From: Halobiforma lacisalsi AJ5
GTDB taxonomy: Archaea; Halobacteriota; Halobacteria; Halobacteriales; Natrialbaceae
Direction: 5' to 3'
NCBI RefSeq assembly: GCF_000226975.2
Contig: NZ_CP019285.1
Span: 1,364,001-1,428,000 of the forward strand
DNA: 64,000 nucleotides
Of this stretch, positions 7,857 to 16,534 are shown in pieces. Positions within the stretch are counted from its first letter, which is position 1. Each line of letters opens with the position of its first letter. The position numbers and the translations under genes are program-made. The notes under the pieces were generated by a model. That model worked only from the letters and a program-made list of their open reading frames with translations, was not told where the DNA came from and did not search any database.

Positions 7857-8810
7857 ATGCGCGCCTACCGGATCGCCTACGATGGCACCGATTATCACGG
7901 GTTCCAGCGCCAGCCCTCGGTCCCGACCGTCGAGGGAGCGATCTTCGCCGCGTTGCGCTCGCTCGGGGTGTTCGATCCGGACGCCGCCGACGACAGCGGT
8001 CCCGCGGTCAGACCCGCCGGCTATGCCGCCGCCGGCCGGACCGACAAAGGTGTCTCAGCGATCGCGCAGACGATCGCTTTCGAGGCCCCAGACTGGCTCA
8101 CTCCGCGGGCGCTGAACGGGGAGCTGCCCGCCGACGTCCGCGCGTGGGCCGTCGCCGACGCGCCCGACGGGTTCCACGCAACCCACCATGCCCGGAGGCG
8201 GGAGTACACCTACCAGCTGTACGCGCCGCCGCTCGAGGACGACACCGACGGTTCGACTCCGGGTGGCGGCTCCGAACGGCGGACCCCGCCGATCCCGCCC
8301 GTCGCGCCCGCCGACGCGGCTCGCGTCTCCGACGAGCGGATCCAGGCCGCCTGTCGTGCGCTCTCCGGTGAACACGACTACCACAATCTCGCCGCCGACG
8401 ACGATCCGGACCGTACCGAACGGTCGCTGACCGTCGAGGCGACCCGCGACGGGGACTATCTCGTCTGTACGGTCGAGGCGGACGGCTTCGCCCGGCAACT
8501 GGTCCGGCGACTCGTCTCGCTCGTCCGCGAGATCGGAGCCGGCGACTCGCCCCTCGAGAAGGTCGATCGCGTCCTCGCGGACGAGCCCCTTCCCGGCCCC
8601 GAGGGGGTCGGTCCCGCGCCGCCGGAACCGCTCGTGCTCACCGGCGTCGAATACCCCGATCCACTCGAGTTCCGGGTCGACCCGGTCGCGGCCGAGAGCG
8701 CTCGCGACGTCTTCGGCGCGCGGTCGGTCGAACGGGAGACTGGCGCGCGGGTCGCGGGGCAACTGGCGGCCGGGGTCGACGCCCCGGACGTGGATTCCTC
8801 CCTCGAGTGA
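7857..8810 (+). CDS. truA: tRNA pseudouridine synthase A
   Basis: Converts uridines 38-40 of the tRNA anticodon arm to pseudouridine. The conserved start MRAYRIAYDGTDYHGFQRQ is at ATG 7857. The catalytic Asp lies in AAGRTDKGVSA; other family motifs are GFHATHHARRREYTYQLY and GEHDYHN, and DGFARQLVRRLVSLV in the C-terminal domain. Length from this ATG (317 aa) is a little above the bacterial norm owing to a Gly/Ser/Pro-rich insert (around residues 125-150). The frame is open further upstream to ATG 7710, adding a 49-residue acidic (DANADA)-rich leader; whether it is translated is undecided. It lies 211 bp downstream of the CMD gene on the same strand. Confidence 0.92.
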   Translation: MRAYRIAYDGTDYHGFQRQPSVPTVEGAIFAALRSLGVFDPDAADDSGPAVRPAGYAAAGRTDKGVSAIAQTIAFEAPDWLTPRALNGELPADVRAWAVADAPDGFHATHHARRREYTYQLYAPPLEDDTDGSTPGGGSERRTPPIPPVAPADAARVSDERIQAACRALSGEHDYHNLAADDDPDRTERSLTVEATRDGDYLVCTVEADGFARQLVRRLVSLVREIGAGDSPLEKVDRVLADEPLPGPEGVGPAPPEPLVLTGVEYPDPLEFRVDPVAAESARDVFGARSVERETGARVAGQLAAGVDAPDVDSSLE

Positions 8811-8874
8811 TCGGTCCTCGAGTGCCGTCGATGTGAGAGGGAGGCTTTTTATCTCGCGGCACACAGGTCGGCCC

Positions 8875-9117
8875 ATGGAACTGTCGCCGGAGGAGTACGG
8901 TGCGTACTGGCGCGCGTCGATCCGGGTCGCCGGGGGCGCGTTGATCCTCTTTCTCTCGGTGCGTCTCACTGCGCCGCTGCTCTCTCACCCCAATCCCGGC
9001 GCGGTCGGCCTGGGGATCTTCCTGCTCGTCGCCCTGTTTTTCGCCGGCTCGTTCGCCGCGATGCTCGGGGTCGCCCGGGTCGTCCGGACGGCCGTCGACG
9101 CCGAGATGCGGGGGTAG
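8875..9117 (+). CDS. Small two-helix membrane protein
   Basis: 80 aa starting at ATG 8875 (MELSPEEYGAYWRASIRVAGG). Two predicted membrane helices: residues about 17-35 and about 43-65 (GLGIFLLVALFFAGSFAA). A soluble acidic end follows (AVDAEMRG). The gene lies between truA and the NifU-like gene on the same strand. An AT-rich run GGCTTTTTATCTC at 8842-8854 lies about 27 nt before the start and can serve as a TATA box. No function is recognised. Confidence 0.65.
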   Translation: MELSPEEYGAYWRASIRVAGGALILFLSVRLTAPLLSHPNPGAVGLGIFLLVALFFAGSFAAMLGVARVVRTAVDAEMRG

Positions 9118-9183
9118 GTGGAAGACGAAGACCAAGACCAAAACGAAGACAGGTATATCCATTTCGAGTCCCTCCCCGTTCGC

Positions 9184-9498
9184 ATGAGCGATTCCGACCG
9201 GGAGGACGAGGTGCGAACCGCCGTCGCCAGCTTTCTCGAGCGGAACTTCCCCCAGATCCGGGGCCACGGCGGCGACTTCGCGATCACCGAGGTGGACCTC
9301 GAGGACGGGAACGGGAGCGTCTCGATCACCCTCTCGGGAGCCTGCAGCGGCTGTGGCGTGAGTTCGATGACGACCCAGGCGATCCAGCAGCGACTGCCGT
9401 CCGAGGTCGAAGCCATCGACGTCGTCTCGGTGTCGACCGGATTCGACGGTCTCGCGGAGGGGACCTCCCGCGACGTGCCACCGGACGTCCCGTTCTAG
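9184..9498 (+). CDS. NifU C-terminal-domain-like Fe-S cluster scaffold/carrier
   Basis: 104 aa from ATG 9184 (MSDSDREDEVRTAVASFLERNF). A single NifU-like domain carries the paired-Cys motif GACSGCGVSSMTTQAIQQRL that binds a transferable [4Fe-4S] cluster in NfuA/NifU proteins, preceded by the family strand GGDFAITEVDLEDGNGSVSI. It likely acts in cytoplasmic Fe-S cluster assembly or delivery. An upstream in-frame ATG-less extension from 9118 is rich in Asp/Gln and unlikely to be translated. Its stop codon overlaps the 3' end of the convergent M28 peptidase gene by 4 bp. Confidence 0.85.
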   Translation: MSDSDREDEVRTAVASFLERNFPQIRGHGGDFAITEVDLEDGNGSVSITLSGACSGCGVSSMTTQAIQQRLPSEVEAIDVVSVSTGFDGLAEGTSRDVPPDVPF

Positions 9499-10898
9499 CG
9501 TTCGTCCCACTCCTCGGGCCAGATATCCGCCGCCCGCATCCCCGGCTCGTACTCCTGTTCTCGAAGCCGCTCGCGGAGGTCCTCGACCGCGATCCGCGAC
9601 ACCGACGTCCCCGCGATCTCGAGAGTCACCAGTGCGGTCAGCATGGCATGTTCCCGCAGGTTCCGGGGGTCGACCTTGTCCCGGGTGTCGGCCGCGGTGT
9701 GGCCCCAGCCCCGTCCACGGTCGCCGCCTTCGGGCGGATCGCTGTGTAACTGTAGCGAGGGCACGCCCGCCCGGAGGAACGGCCAGTGGTCGCTGAACGG
9801 GTGCGGATCGTCGTCGCGGACGACCGGCTGGCCCGCCTCGCCGGTCACGCGCTCGGCCAGGTCGCCGAGGTCGTCCGACCCGTGGGCTATCGCCACCAGG
9901 TTCCGGAACCGGCCCGCCCCGTCGACGTTGACCACGGCGTGGACCGACTCGAGGTCGAGTTCCTCGGCCAGCGCCTCGGCGCCTAACAGGCCGATCTCCT
10001 CGCAGCCGACGCCGACGAGTCGGACCCGGCGTTCGAGGTCGTCCTCGAGGGCCGCGAGGATCGGGGCCGCGCCGGCGACCGTCGCGATCCCACAGCCGTT
10101 GTCGAGAGCACCCTCCGCGACGTCGTGGCTGTCGTAGTGGGCGAGGACGACGACCTCCTCGTCGGTGTCCGGGCCGACCACGCCGGAGACGTTCCGGCTC
10201 GTGGCGTCTTCCGTCGTCGCCTCGACCGAGATCCGCGCGCGGGCGCCGCGGTCGGCGTACTCCGCGAGCCAGTCGCCGGTCTCGGCGCTGACCCCGATCC
10301 CCGGGGCGTCGGCCTCGTCGGCGAACTCGAGCGCGCCCGTCGGCGGAAGTTGCCCCTCGACGTGGTTGACGAAGACGAACGCGTCCGCGCCGGCGTCGAC
10401 GGCGTGTCCGAACTTCTCCATCCGGTGGACGAACCGCTCGCCCGAGGGCGTGGTCGTACTCGCGACGGCGATCGCCCCCTCGAGGCCCGCGTCGTTGCCG
10501 GCCTCCGCGATCTCTTCCGGCGTGCCGTAGCCGACGTCGACCAGCGGTCCTTCCACGTCACCAGCCGGCGAGTACGGCAGCGCGATCGCCGCGAACGGTC
10601 GATCGCGCTCGGGAGCGTCCTCCCGGACGACCGTGAACTCGGTGCGACCGCGGTGCCAGCGACGCATCGGGAACTCACGGTGCTCGACGGCCTCGAGACC
10701 CGCGTTCTCGAACGCCTCGGCGACCAGCTCCGCCGCGCGGCGTTCGTGTTCGGAGCCACCCATCCGGTGAGGGAGTTCGGTCAACCGGGTCAGCAGTTCC
10801 CAGGGCCGGTCGTCGCGCCAGGCCCGGCCGAGCGCCCGCTCGAGCGTGGGATTCGTATCGGGTTCGCCGGAGTCGTCGGTCGCGTCGCGTTCGCTCAT
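9495..10898 (-). CDS. M28-family metallopeptidase (aminopeptidase) with PA-type insert
   Basis: 467 aa. Di-zinc peptidase of family M28: H254 and D266 in AHYDSHDVAEGALDNG, the catalytic/metal pair GCEEIG near 299-303, Asp in NVDGAG near 326, and the last His in GWGHTAADT. Residues about 120-230 resemble a protease-associated (PA) domain (EGPLVDVGYGTPEEI ... GAIAVASTTTPSGE). No signal peptide or Tat motif is present, so it should act on peptides inside the cell. C-terminal residues (EEWDER) are unremarkable. It is divergent from pepF: the two peptidase genes share a 99-bp intergenic region and may serve the same peptide-turnover pathway. Confidence 0.88.
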   Translation of the reverse strand: MSERDATDDSGEPDTNPTLERALGRAWRDDRPWELLTRLTELPHRMGGSEHERRAAELVAEAFENAGLEAVEHREFPMRRWHRGRTEFTVVREDAPERDRPFAAIALPYSPAGDVEGPLVDVGYGTPEEIAEAGNDAGLEGAIAVASTTTPSGERFVHRMEKFGHAVDAGADAFVFVNHVEGQLPPTGALEFADEADAPGIGVSAETGDWLAEYADRGARARISVEATTEDATSRNVSGVVGPDTDEEVVVLAHYDSHDVAEGALDNGCGIATVAGAAPILAALEDDLERRVRLVGVGCEEIGLLGAEALAEELDLESVHAVVNVDGAGRFRNLVAIAHGSDDLGDLAERVTGEAGQPVVRDDDPHPFSDHWPFLRAGVPSLQLHSDPPEGGDRGRGWGHTAADTRDKVDPRNLREHAMLTALVTLEIAGTSVSRIAVEDLRERLREQEYEPGMRAADIWPEEWDER

Positions 10899-10997
10899 GC
10901 GTTAGCTCCCCGTTGTCGGCCGACCGACAAAAGCCGTCGGCCGATCCGGGACGGGGACTCCGATACGTTTTACCACATTCGTTTCGAAACCCGTGGC

Positions 10998-12842
10998 ATG
11001 AGTTCAGTCCCCGAACGCTCGGAGATCGACGAGCAGTACACCTGGGATCTCGAGAGCATCTACGCGACCGACGACGACTGGGAAGAGGCCTACGAGACCG
11101 TCTCGGAACGGATCGAGGACCTCCAGTCCTACGAGGGACGTGTCACCGAGGACGCCGGGACGCTCCTCGAGGTCTTCGAACGCTACGAGGAGATCATGCG
11201 CGAGGTCGAGATGGTGTCGGCCTACGCCCGAATGCGCCGCGACGAGGACACGACCGACCAGCACTACCAGGCGCTGACCGCACGCGCCCAGTCGCTGTCG
11301 GCCGACGCACAGTCCGCGGCCTCGTTCATCGAGCCCGAACTCCAGGAACTGACCCGCGAGGAGTTCGACGAGATGGTCGACGAAGCGCCGGACCTCGAGA
11401 CCTACGACCACTACGTCGACGACGTCCTCCGGATGAAACCCCACACGCGCTCGGCGGAGGTCGAGGAACTGCTCGCGGACCTGGGCGAGGTCACGGGCGC
11501 GACCGGGGAGGTCTACACCCTGCTCTCGAACGCGGACATGGCATTCCCGACCGTCGAGGGGCCGGACAGCGAGGCGCCACGCGCCTCGGACGAGTCGAGC
11601 GGCGACGAGCCGCGAGATGGCGAGGGCGTCGAGATCACCCAGAGCAACTTCACGAACCTGCTCAAGCGGCCCGATCGGGAGTTCCGCCGGCGGGTCTACG
11701 AGGAGTACTTCGACGAGTGGGAGTCGATGCGAAACACCGTCGCGACGGCCTACAAGAACAGTGTCAAGGCCGACGTGAAACTCGCGCAGGCCCGCAACTA
11801 CGACACCGCCCGCGAAGCCGCCCTCGACGGGCCCAACGTGCCGGTCGACGTCTACGACACGCTCGTCGACACCGTCCACGACAACCTCGACAAACTCCAT
11901 CGCCACGCCGACCTCAAACGCGAGGCCCTCGAGGTCGACGAACTCCGGATGTGGGACCTCTACATGCCCCTGACGGGTGACGGAGGCCCGGACCTCGAGT
12001 ACGACCAGGCCGCCGAGTACGTCGTCGAGGCGCTCGAACCGCTCGGCGAGGAGTACCAGTCCCGCGTCGCCGAGGGGCTGGAGTCCCGGTGGGTCGACGT
12101 CTACGAGAACGAGGGTAAACAGTCCGGCGCGTACTCGGGCGGCACCTACGACACCCAGCCGTTCATCCTGATGAACTACCAGGACGACGTCGCCTCGATG
12201 TACACGCTGGCCCACGAACTCGGCCACTCGATGCACTCCGAACTCACCACCGAGGAACAGCCCTACGTCTACTCGAGCTACGAGATCTTCGTGGCCGAGG
12301 TGGCCAGCACGGTCAACGAGGCGCTGCTCACGAACCACCTCCTCGAGACGGTCGACGACCCCGAGTTCAAACAACACGTCCTCAACGAGTTCTTAGAGCG
12401 GGTGCGCTCGACGCTCTATCGGCAGACGCTGTTCGCGGAGTTCGAACACGAGGCCCACCGGCTCGAGGAGGAGGGCGAACCGCTGACCGCGGACCGGCTG
12501 GACGACCTCTACCGGGGGCTCAAGGCCGACTACTACGAACCCGCGGCGATCGACGACCGTATCGCCCGCGAGTGGATGCGCATTCCGCACTTCTACCGGG
12601 CGTTCTACGTCTACCAGTACGCGACCGGGATCTCCGCCGCGCTGGCGATCACCGACCGCATCTTCGAGGAGGGCGAGACCGCCGCCGAGGACTACCTCGA
12701 GTTCCTCCGCCAGGGCTCCCGCGAGTACCCCCTCGAGTTGCTGCGGGTCGCTGGCGTCGACATGAGCACGTCGGATCCGATCGACCGCGCGCTCGAGACC
12801 TACGGCGACCGGCTCGACGAGATGGACGACCTACTCGGCTGA
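10998..12842 (+). CDS. pepF: Oligoendopeptidase F
   Basis: 614-aa cytoplasmic M3-family zinc peptidase that cleaves oligopeptides. The start is ATG 10998 (MSSVPERSEIDEQYTWDLESIY), the conserved PepF N-terminus; the frame is open for nearly 900 nt upstream, but that part is antisense to the M28 peptidase gene. HELGH (residues 406-410) supplies the zinc ligands and catalytic Glu, with E434 in FVAEVAS as third ligand. The family block EGKQSGAYSGGTYDTQPFI precedes it. A short Ser/Glu/Asp-rich insert at about 188-212 is typical of halophilic loops. TATA-like CGATACGTTTTACC lies about 30 nt before the start. Confidence 0.93.
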   Translation: MSSVPERSEIDEQYTWDLESIYATDDDWEEAYETVSERIEDLQSYEGRVTEDAGTLLEVFERYEEIMREVEMVSAYARMRRDEDTTDQHYQALTARAQSLSADAQSAASFIEPELQELTREEFDEMVDEAPDLETYDHYVDDVLRMKPHTRSAEVEELLADLGEVTGATGEVYTLLSNADMAFPTVEGPDSEAPRASDESSGDEPRDGEGVEITQSNFTNLLKRPDREFRRRVYEEYFDEWESMRNTVATAYKNSVKADVKLAQARNYDTAREAALDGPNVPVDVYDTLVDTVHDNLDKLHRHADLKREALEVDELRMWDLYMPLTGDGGPDLEYDQAAEYVVEALEPLGEEYQSRVAEGLESRWVDVYENEGKQSGAYSGGTYDTQPFILMNYQDDVASMYTLAHELGHSMHSELTTEEQPYVYSSYEIFVAEVASTVNEALLTNHLLETVDDPEFKQHVLNEFLERVRSTLYRQTLFAEFEHEAHRLEEEGEPLTADRLDDLYRGLKADYYEPAAIDDRIAREWMRIPHFYRAFYVYQYATGISAALAITDRIFEEGETAAEDYLEFLRQGSREYPLELLRVAGVDMSTSDPIDRALETYGDRLDEMDDLLG

Positions 12843-12939
12843 GTGAACGCTGGTGCCGTGACCGGAGCAGAACTAACGACCGACCACCGTCTATCAACCA
12901 GTCCAATGCCGATATGAGATCAGTACGTCCTCTGGGCGA

Positions 12940-13866
12940 CTATATCAACGAAACTCGGCCGTTGTGATCGAGAAGATCATCTCCGGTTCCGGGATGCTGA
13001 TCATTCTCCGCGTCGAAGAGATCATCTTCGCCGTCCATCATATCCGTGATCTCTTCTTCGGCCTCCAAGTAGGAGACGGCTTCGTGGGGGACGGCATCGT
13101 CGATATGTGCGGCTACGATACCGTAGAAATCGACCGGTCCGCTCCAAATTCGGCCGTGAGTACGTCCGATAATCCCGAACGGACCGGACGCGACCGATGC
13201 TTCGTTTTCGACCCACTCTCCGTCGAGGTACATGTGGCGCCCCCACTCGATAGGGAACGTATTCCAGAGACTCCCTCCCTCGTCGGCTATTTCACTCGCA
13301 AGATCGTCGGCATCAGCGGTCGAATTAGAAAGAATGTTTACCGGTCCTTTCAATTCGTACCCGCCGTCATCTTCAGCGTGGTAGTATTTTGGGATGAATG
13401 AAGGATACGATTCTTGAGTGCGAAGACCGTCCCCTGTGAAATCACTAATAACTAACTCAGTTGGTTCAGACTCGAAAAGGGAGGCCCACTCGCCACCTCG
13501 CGCGTAATACGCTTTCCACTCTCTTCGCTCCTTCCGTTCAGCAGTTTTTGGGAGGTCATCGTTCGTCGGGTCACGACGAGATACCGTCGTTTCTTCGATG
13601 ACCTCCTCCCTCCCATACCGTTCTTCCAGGTCAGGACTGATTTTCCGTTTCTCAATTACGACTTCTTCTGGAGTGATCGTCGCCTTCGTGATCTGTTCTC
13701 CGGTTACATAGAAATCGTCGATAGCCCGGCTTGGATTCTCTTCTTCAGCAGTCGTAGTTCCGGATACTCCGATACCCGTAGCTATGAGCGCAATTCCCGC
13801 ATTACTCAGCACTTTCCGACGGCTAACCTCGTATTTTTCTCGACTATCGGTATTGGTTTCTTTCAT
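12940..13866 (-). CDS. Tat-type exported protein of unknown function
   Basis: 308 aa with a twin-arginine-like signal: SRRKVLSNAGIALIATGIG around residues 15-33, followed by TTTAEEEN as a probable cleavage region. The mature part is hydrophilic, with WKAYYARGGEWASLF, a central DDGGYELKGPVNILSNS, and PIEWGRHMYLDGEWVENEASVA. It ends with a Glu/Asp-rich tail and a DHNG-type terminus. I recognise no catalytic motif. Base composition is clearly more AT-rich than neighbouring genes, with more Lys and Ile codons, which suggests recent acquisition. GGATATAAAG at 13882-13891 lies about 21 nt upstream and fits a TATA box. Confidence 0.72.
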   Translation of the reverse strand: MKETNTDSREKYEVSRRKVLSNAGIALIATGIGVSGTTTAEEENPSRAIDDFYVTGEQITKATITPEEVVIEKRKISPDLEERYGREEVIEETTVSRRDPTNDDLPKTAERKERREWKAYYARGGEWASLFESEPTELVISDFTGDGLRTQESYPSFIPKYYHAEDDGGYELKGPVNILSNSTADADDLASEIADEGGSLWNTFPIEWGRHMYLDGEWVENEASVASGPFGIIGRTHGRIWSGPVDFYGIVAAHIDDAVPHEAVSYLEAEEEITDMMDGEDDLFDAENDQHPGTGDDLLDHNGRVSLI

Positions 13867-14268
13867 CCGATCTTTACTATAGGATATAAAGTTATGTATT
13901 TATCCAAATGATTTATGTCGGTAAATAGTTGCAATACCACAGATTCCAGTGTGTTGAGAGATACCGTAAGCCCGGTCACCAGCTGCTTATATCGAGTCTC
14001 GCGCACGGACGATTGGGTTCGGTATCTCTCACTACAAGAGATAAACCAACCAAGTGAATCGGTCTCGTCGGCCGATATAGTTCGAAAGAGCGTCGCTCTT
14101 TCGTCATTATGAAAGGCACTCTGCTCCTTTCGAACGACAAAACGAGATACATCGAAGTCTCATCACGGGGTACGAGTGTTGGAATTGTAACAAAGTTAGT
14201 ACCGTCAAAATGGCCTGCCCGGCGATATCTGGTGTGGGGCTCGCACCCTTTGACGCGGGAGGACGTCA
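13867..14268. other. AT-rich gene-poor region with a promoter and a hairpin
   Basis: About 400 bases with no convincing gene. The right-hand promoter of the exported protein is at 13880-13895. Two short frames (13915-14112 plus; 14109-14420 plus) and one minus frame (13976-14269) are open but have no recognisable sequence and overlap each other. Confidence 0.5.
14083..14103. other. 9-bp stem, 3-nt loop inverted repeat
   Basis: CGAAAGAGC-GTC-GCTCTTTCG is a perfect hairpin in the gene-poor AT-rich patch. It has no T-tract on either side, so a terminator role is not supported; it could be a regulatory or mobile-element relic. Confidence 0.5.
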
Positions 14269-14580
14269 CTACTGGCTCACTAATTCAATTACAACGCCAA
14301 AAGCAACTGAAACTGCGTAGAAATATGCTAATAGAAGAAGATATCCGATTGCCGTCCCGAAAACACTTCCTCGAAAGAAGTCACCGACCCTGTGGACAAG
14401 CACGTTTATCGGCGCCATGAGGATACCGAGTATCAGTTCGAGGATCTGAAACGGAAGCGAAGCTTCACCGGCATCTACCAGCAGGAACGCGAAATAGGCA
14501 GCGATGACTGTCCAAATAAATGCGAACGGAACGAGAACTGTCCGTCTCGGCCTGATGACGTCTGAAAGGTTTTCATACAT
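14269..14580 (-). CDS. Integral membrane protein, probably three to four helices
   Basis: 103 aa, start ATG 14580 (MYENLSDVIRPRRTVLVPFAF). Predicted helices at about 15-35, 43-60 and 73-98 (FGTAIGYLLLLAYFYAVSVAF). It overlaps the upstream winged-helix gene by 8 bp, so the two are translationally coupled. A small regulator/membrane-protein pair of this form is common in accessory haloarchaeal DNA, but no transport or toxin family is recognised. Like its neighbours it is AT-richer than the chromosome average here. Confidence 0.65.
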   Translation of the reverse strand: MYENLSDVIRPRRTVLVPFAFIWTVIAAYFAFLLVDAGEASLPFQILELILGILMAPINVLVHRVGDFFRGSVFGTAIGYLLLLAYFYAVSVAFGVVIELVSQ

Positions 14581-14875
14581 CGTTCGACTCTCCTACCTTT
14601 CTGGTTGAAATATCATCAATCATTTTCATTTGATTGTTATACCCTGTGTATACGATAAATGCTATTGCACCGCGTTTCGTTAAGTGATACTTACTGTCTT
14701 GTTTCGTTATGAACCCTCTATCTTTGAGTTTTTGATGGATATTATACACTGTACTTTTCGAAATGCCGCGATCGTTCGCCAATTCTCGTTTATATTTGGG
14801 GGACTCCCAGAGCGATTCGAGTATGTCTGCATGTTGGCAGACCAGTTGGAGGGTTCGGTTATCCGCCACGTTCAA
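14573..14875 (-). CDS. Winged-helix transcriptional regulator
   Basis: 100 aa, start ATG 14875 (MNVADNRTLQLVCQHADILESL). Helix-turn-helix: SPKYKRELANDRGISKSTVYNIHQKLKDRGFI (about residues 25-57), followed by the wing KQDSKYHLTKRGAIAFIVY. The layout matches small MarR/ArsR-like archaeal regulators that carry only the DNA-binding part. It overlaps the start of the membrane-protein gene at 14580 by 8 bp, so it probably controls that operon, perhaps itself. The upstream region 14876-14935 is very AT-rich (TTAAAGATAAATATATTTATTGG on the minus strand is a likely promoter). The target and signal are unknown. Confidence 0.78.
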   Translation of the reverse strand: MNVADNRTLQLVCQHADILESLWESPKYKRELANDRGISKSTVYNIHQKLKDRGFITKQDSKYHLTKRGAIAFIVYTGYNNQMKMIDDISTRKVGESNDV

Positions 14876-15202
14876 TGATGTTCTCTACTGTTTATTAACT
14901 TTAACCAATAAATATATTTATCTTAAAGATGATCTCGCTGATTGCTCGATACGCGTTTATATTTTCTCATCACGCGGCGAATTCTCTCACGAAACAGACG
15001 TATCGGTGGGTGAAAATCTGCCGTTTCGTCATTGGCGTCAGTGATTCAGTTAGACCTACACTCGATCAGTCGTCGTTTCACGTTCAGGCACCCGTGACTA
15101 CATTCGATGAAATCCGATCGAGTTTCCCGAACGGTGTGGGGTGAAATCCGTCCGCGACCCAAAGGCACATTTATCGTCGGGGCCGTATCGGCGAACGTCA
15201 GG
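14876..15202. other. Divergent promoter region, AT-rich half then GC-rich half
   Basis: Bases 14879-14935 are AT-rich with several TATA-like strings serving the minus-strand regulator. The remainder leads into PAN; GGCACATTTATCG at 15161-15173 is a possible TATA box about 30-40 nt before the PAN start at 15203. No gene is supported in between. Confidence 0.5.
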
Positions 15203-16435
15203 ATGTCTCGAAGTCCGTCTATCCCCGACCGACCTCATCGCGATATCGATCCGGATCTCCCCGACGACGAGCGACTCGAGGCGCTCCGGGGCCATTTCGA
15301 GGATCTCGTCGACGTGAACGACCAGCTCTCGGAGCAACTCGAGGAGGCCGAGGACCGCCGAACGCGGCTGCGGGAGAAAGTCGACCGCGTCGAACGGGAA
15401 AACGAGACGCTCAAGAGTTCCTCGCTGTACATCGCGACCGTCGAGGACGTGATGGACGACGACGAGGTCGTCGTCAAACAGCACGGGAACAACCAGGAGG
15501 TACTCACCGAGGTCTCCCCGCGGGTCGCGGACCGCGTCGAACCCGGCGACCGCGTCGCCGTCAACGACTCCTTCGCGATCCAGACGGTCCTCGATGCTGA
15601 GACCGACGCCCGCGCACAGTCGATGGAGATTACCGAACGCCCCGAGGTCGGTTACGAGGACATCGGCGGTATCGACGAACAGGTCCGCGAAGTCCGCGAA
15701 GCCGTCGAACAGCCGCTGGCCGAGCCCGAACGCTTCGAGGAGGTCGGTATCGATCCCCCGAGTGGCGTTCTGCTATACGGCCCGCCGGGCACCGGGAAGA
15801 CGATGCTCGCGAAGGCCGTCGCGAACAAGACCGACGCCACCTTCATCAAGATGGCCGGCTCCGAACTCGTCCGCAAGTTCATCGGTGAAGGGTCCCGGCT
15901 CGTCCGTGACCTCTTCGAGATGGCCCGCGAGCGCGAACCCGCCATCATCTTCATCGACGAGATCGACGCCATCGCCACGACTCGCTCCGAGTCAAAGACC
16001 TCCGGCGACGCCGAGGTCCAGCGGACGATGATGCAACTGCTTAGCGAGATGGACGGCTTCGAGCCCCGCGGCGAGATCCGGATCATCGCCGCCACGAACC
16101 GATTCGACATGCTCGACCGCGCTATCCTCCGTCCCGGCCGGTTCGACCGCCTCATCGAGGTGCCCAAGCCGAACGCGGAGGGCCGCGAGATCATCTTCGA
16201 CATCCACACCCGCGGGATGAACGTCAGCGACGACGTCGACTTCGCGGAACTGGCCGACGAGACCGACGAGTACTCCGGGGCCGACATCGAGAGCCTCGCC
16301 ACCGAGGCCGGGATGTTCGCGATCCGGAACGAACGCGACGAGGTCCGCCACGAGGACTTCCTCGAGGCCTTAGAGAAACTCGAAGACGAGGACTCGAGCG
16401 ACGTCGTCTCCTCGGCCGGGTACTTCTACCAGTAA
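15203..16435 (+). CDS. pan: Proteasome-activating nucleotidase (PAN)
   Basis: 410-aa AAA+ ATPase that forms the hexameric ring unfolding proteins for the archaeal 20S proteasome. Start ATG 15203 (MSRSPSIPDRPH); the ORF opens earlier but only with non-family sequence. Layout: N-terminal coiled coil about 38-70 (QLSEQLEEAEDRRTRLREKV), OB domain about 75-130, Walker A GPPGTGKT at 193-200, pore loop KFIGEG at 225-230, Walker B IIFIDEID at 248-255, and RPGRFDR. The extreme C-terminus YFYQ contains the HbYX motif (F-Y-Q) that docks into and opens the 20S gate. No proteasome subunit gene is in this window. A (GTTTCCC)n tract lies 60 bp beyond the stop. Confidence 0.96.
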   Translation: MSRSPSIPDRPHRDIDPDLPDDERLEALRGHFEDLVDVNDQLSEQLEEAEDRRTRLREKVDRVERENETLKSSSLYIATVEDVMDDDEVVVKQHGNNQEVLTEVSPRVADRVEPGDRVAVNDSFAIQTVLDAETDARAQSMEITERPEVGYEDIGGIDEQVREVREAVEQPLAEPERFEEVGIDPPSGVLLYGPPGTGKTMLAKAVANKTDATFIKMAGSELVRKFIGEGSRLVRDLFEMAREREPAIIFIDEIDAIATTRSESKTSGDAEVQRTMMQLLSEMDGFEPRGEIRIIAATNRFDMLDRAILRPGRFDRLIEVPKPNAEGREIIFDIHTRGMNVSDDVDFAELADETDEYSGADIESLATEAGMFAIRNERDEVRHEDFLEALEKLEDEDSSDVVSSAGYFYQ

Positions 16436-16496
16436 GTCTCGGATCGAACTCGAGTCCGGATTTGATCGCGCTCGTTCGGGTTCGGTCGGCGACTCC

Positions 16497-16534
16497 GTTT
16501 CCCGTTTCCCGTTTCCCGTTTCTCGTTTCCTCTT
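16497..16534 (+). repeat. (GTTTCCC)n pyrimidine-rich tandem repeat after pan
   Basis: Three exact GTTTCCC units followed by GTTTCTC and GTTTCCTC. Because the transcript of pan would be T/C-rich here, it could also act as a U-rich transcription terminator. The same repeat occurs at 55264-55312. Confidence 0.8.

Noticed and set aside
9118-9183. Longer N-terminus for the NifU-like protein
   Set aside because: The extension is Asp/Gln-rich, starts directly at the previous stop and is not family-like; ATG 9184 is better.
10125-10997. 291-codon N-terminal extension of PepF
   Set aside because: The extension is antisense to the M28 peptidase; PepF begins at ATG 10998 with its conserved N-terminus.
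13915-14420. Small frames 13915-14112 (plus), 14109-14420 (plus), 13976-14269 (minus)
   Set aside because: They overlap each other, lack RBS/TATA support at their starts and have no recognisable sequence.
16497-16534. CRISPR-like array
   Set aside because: The unit is 7 bp without spacers; simple tandem repeat, not CRISPR. No cas genes.
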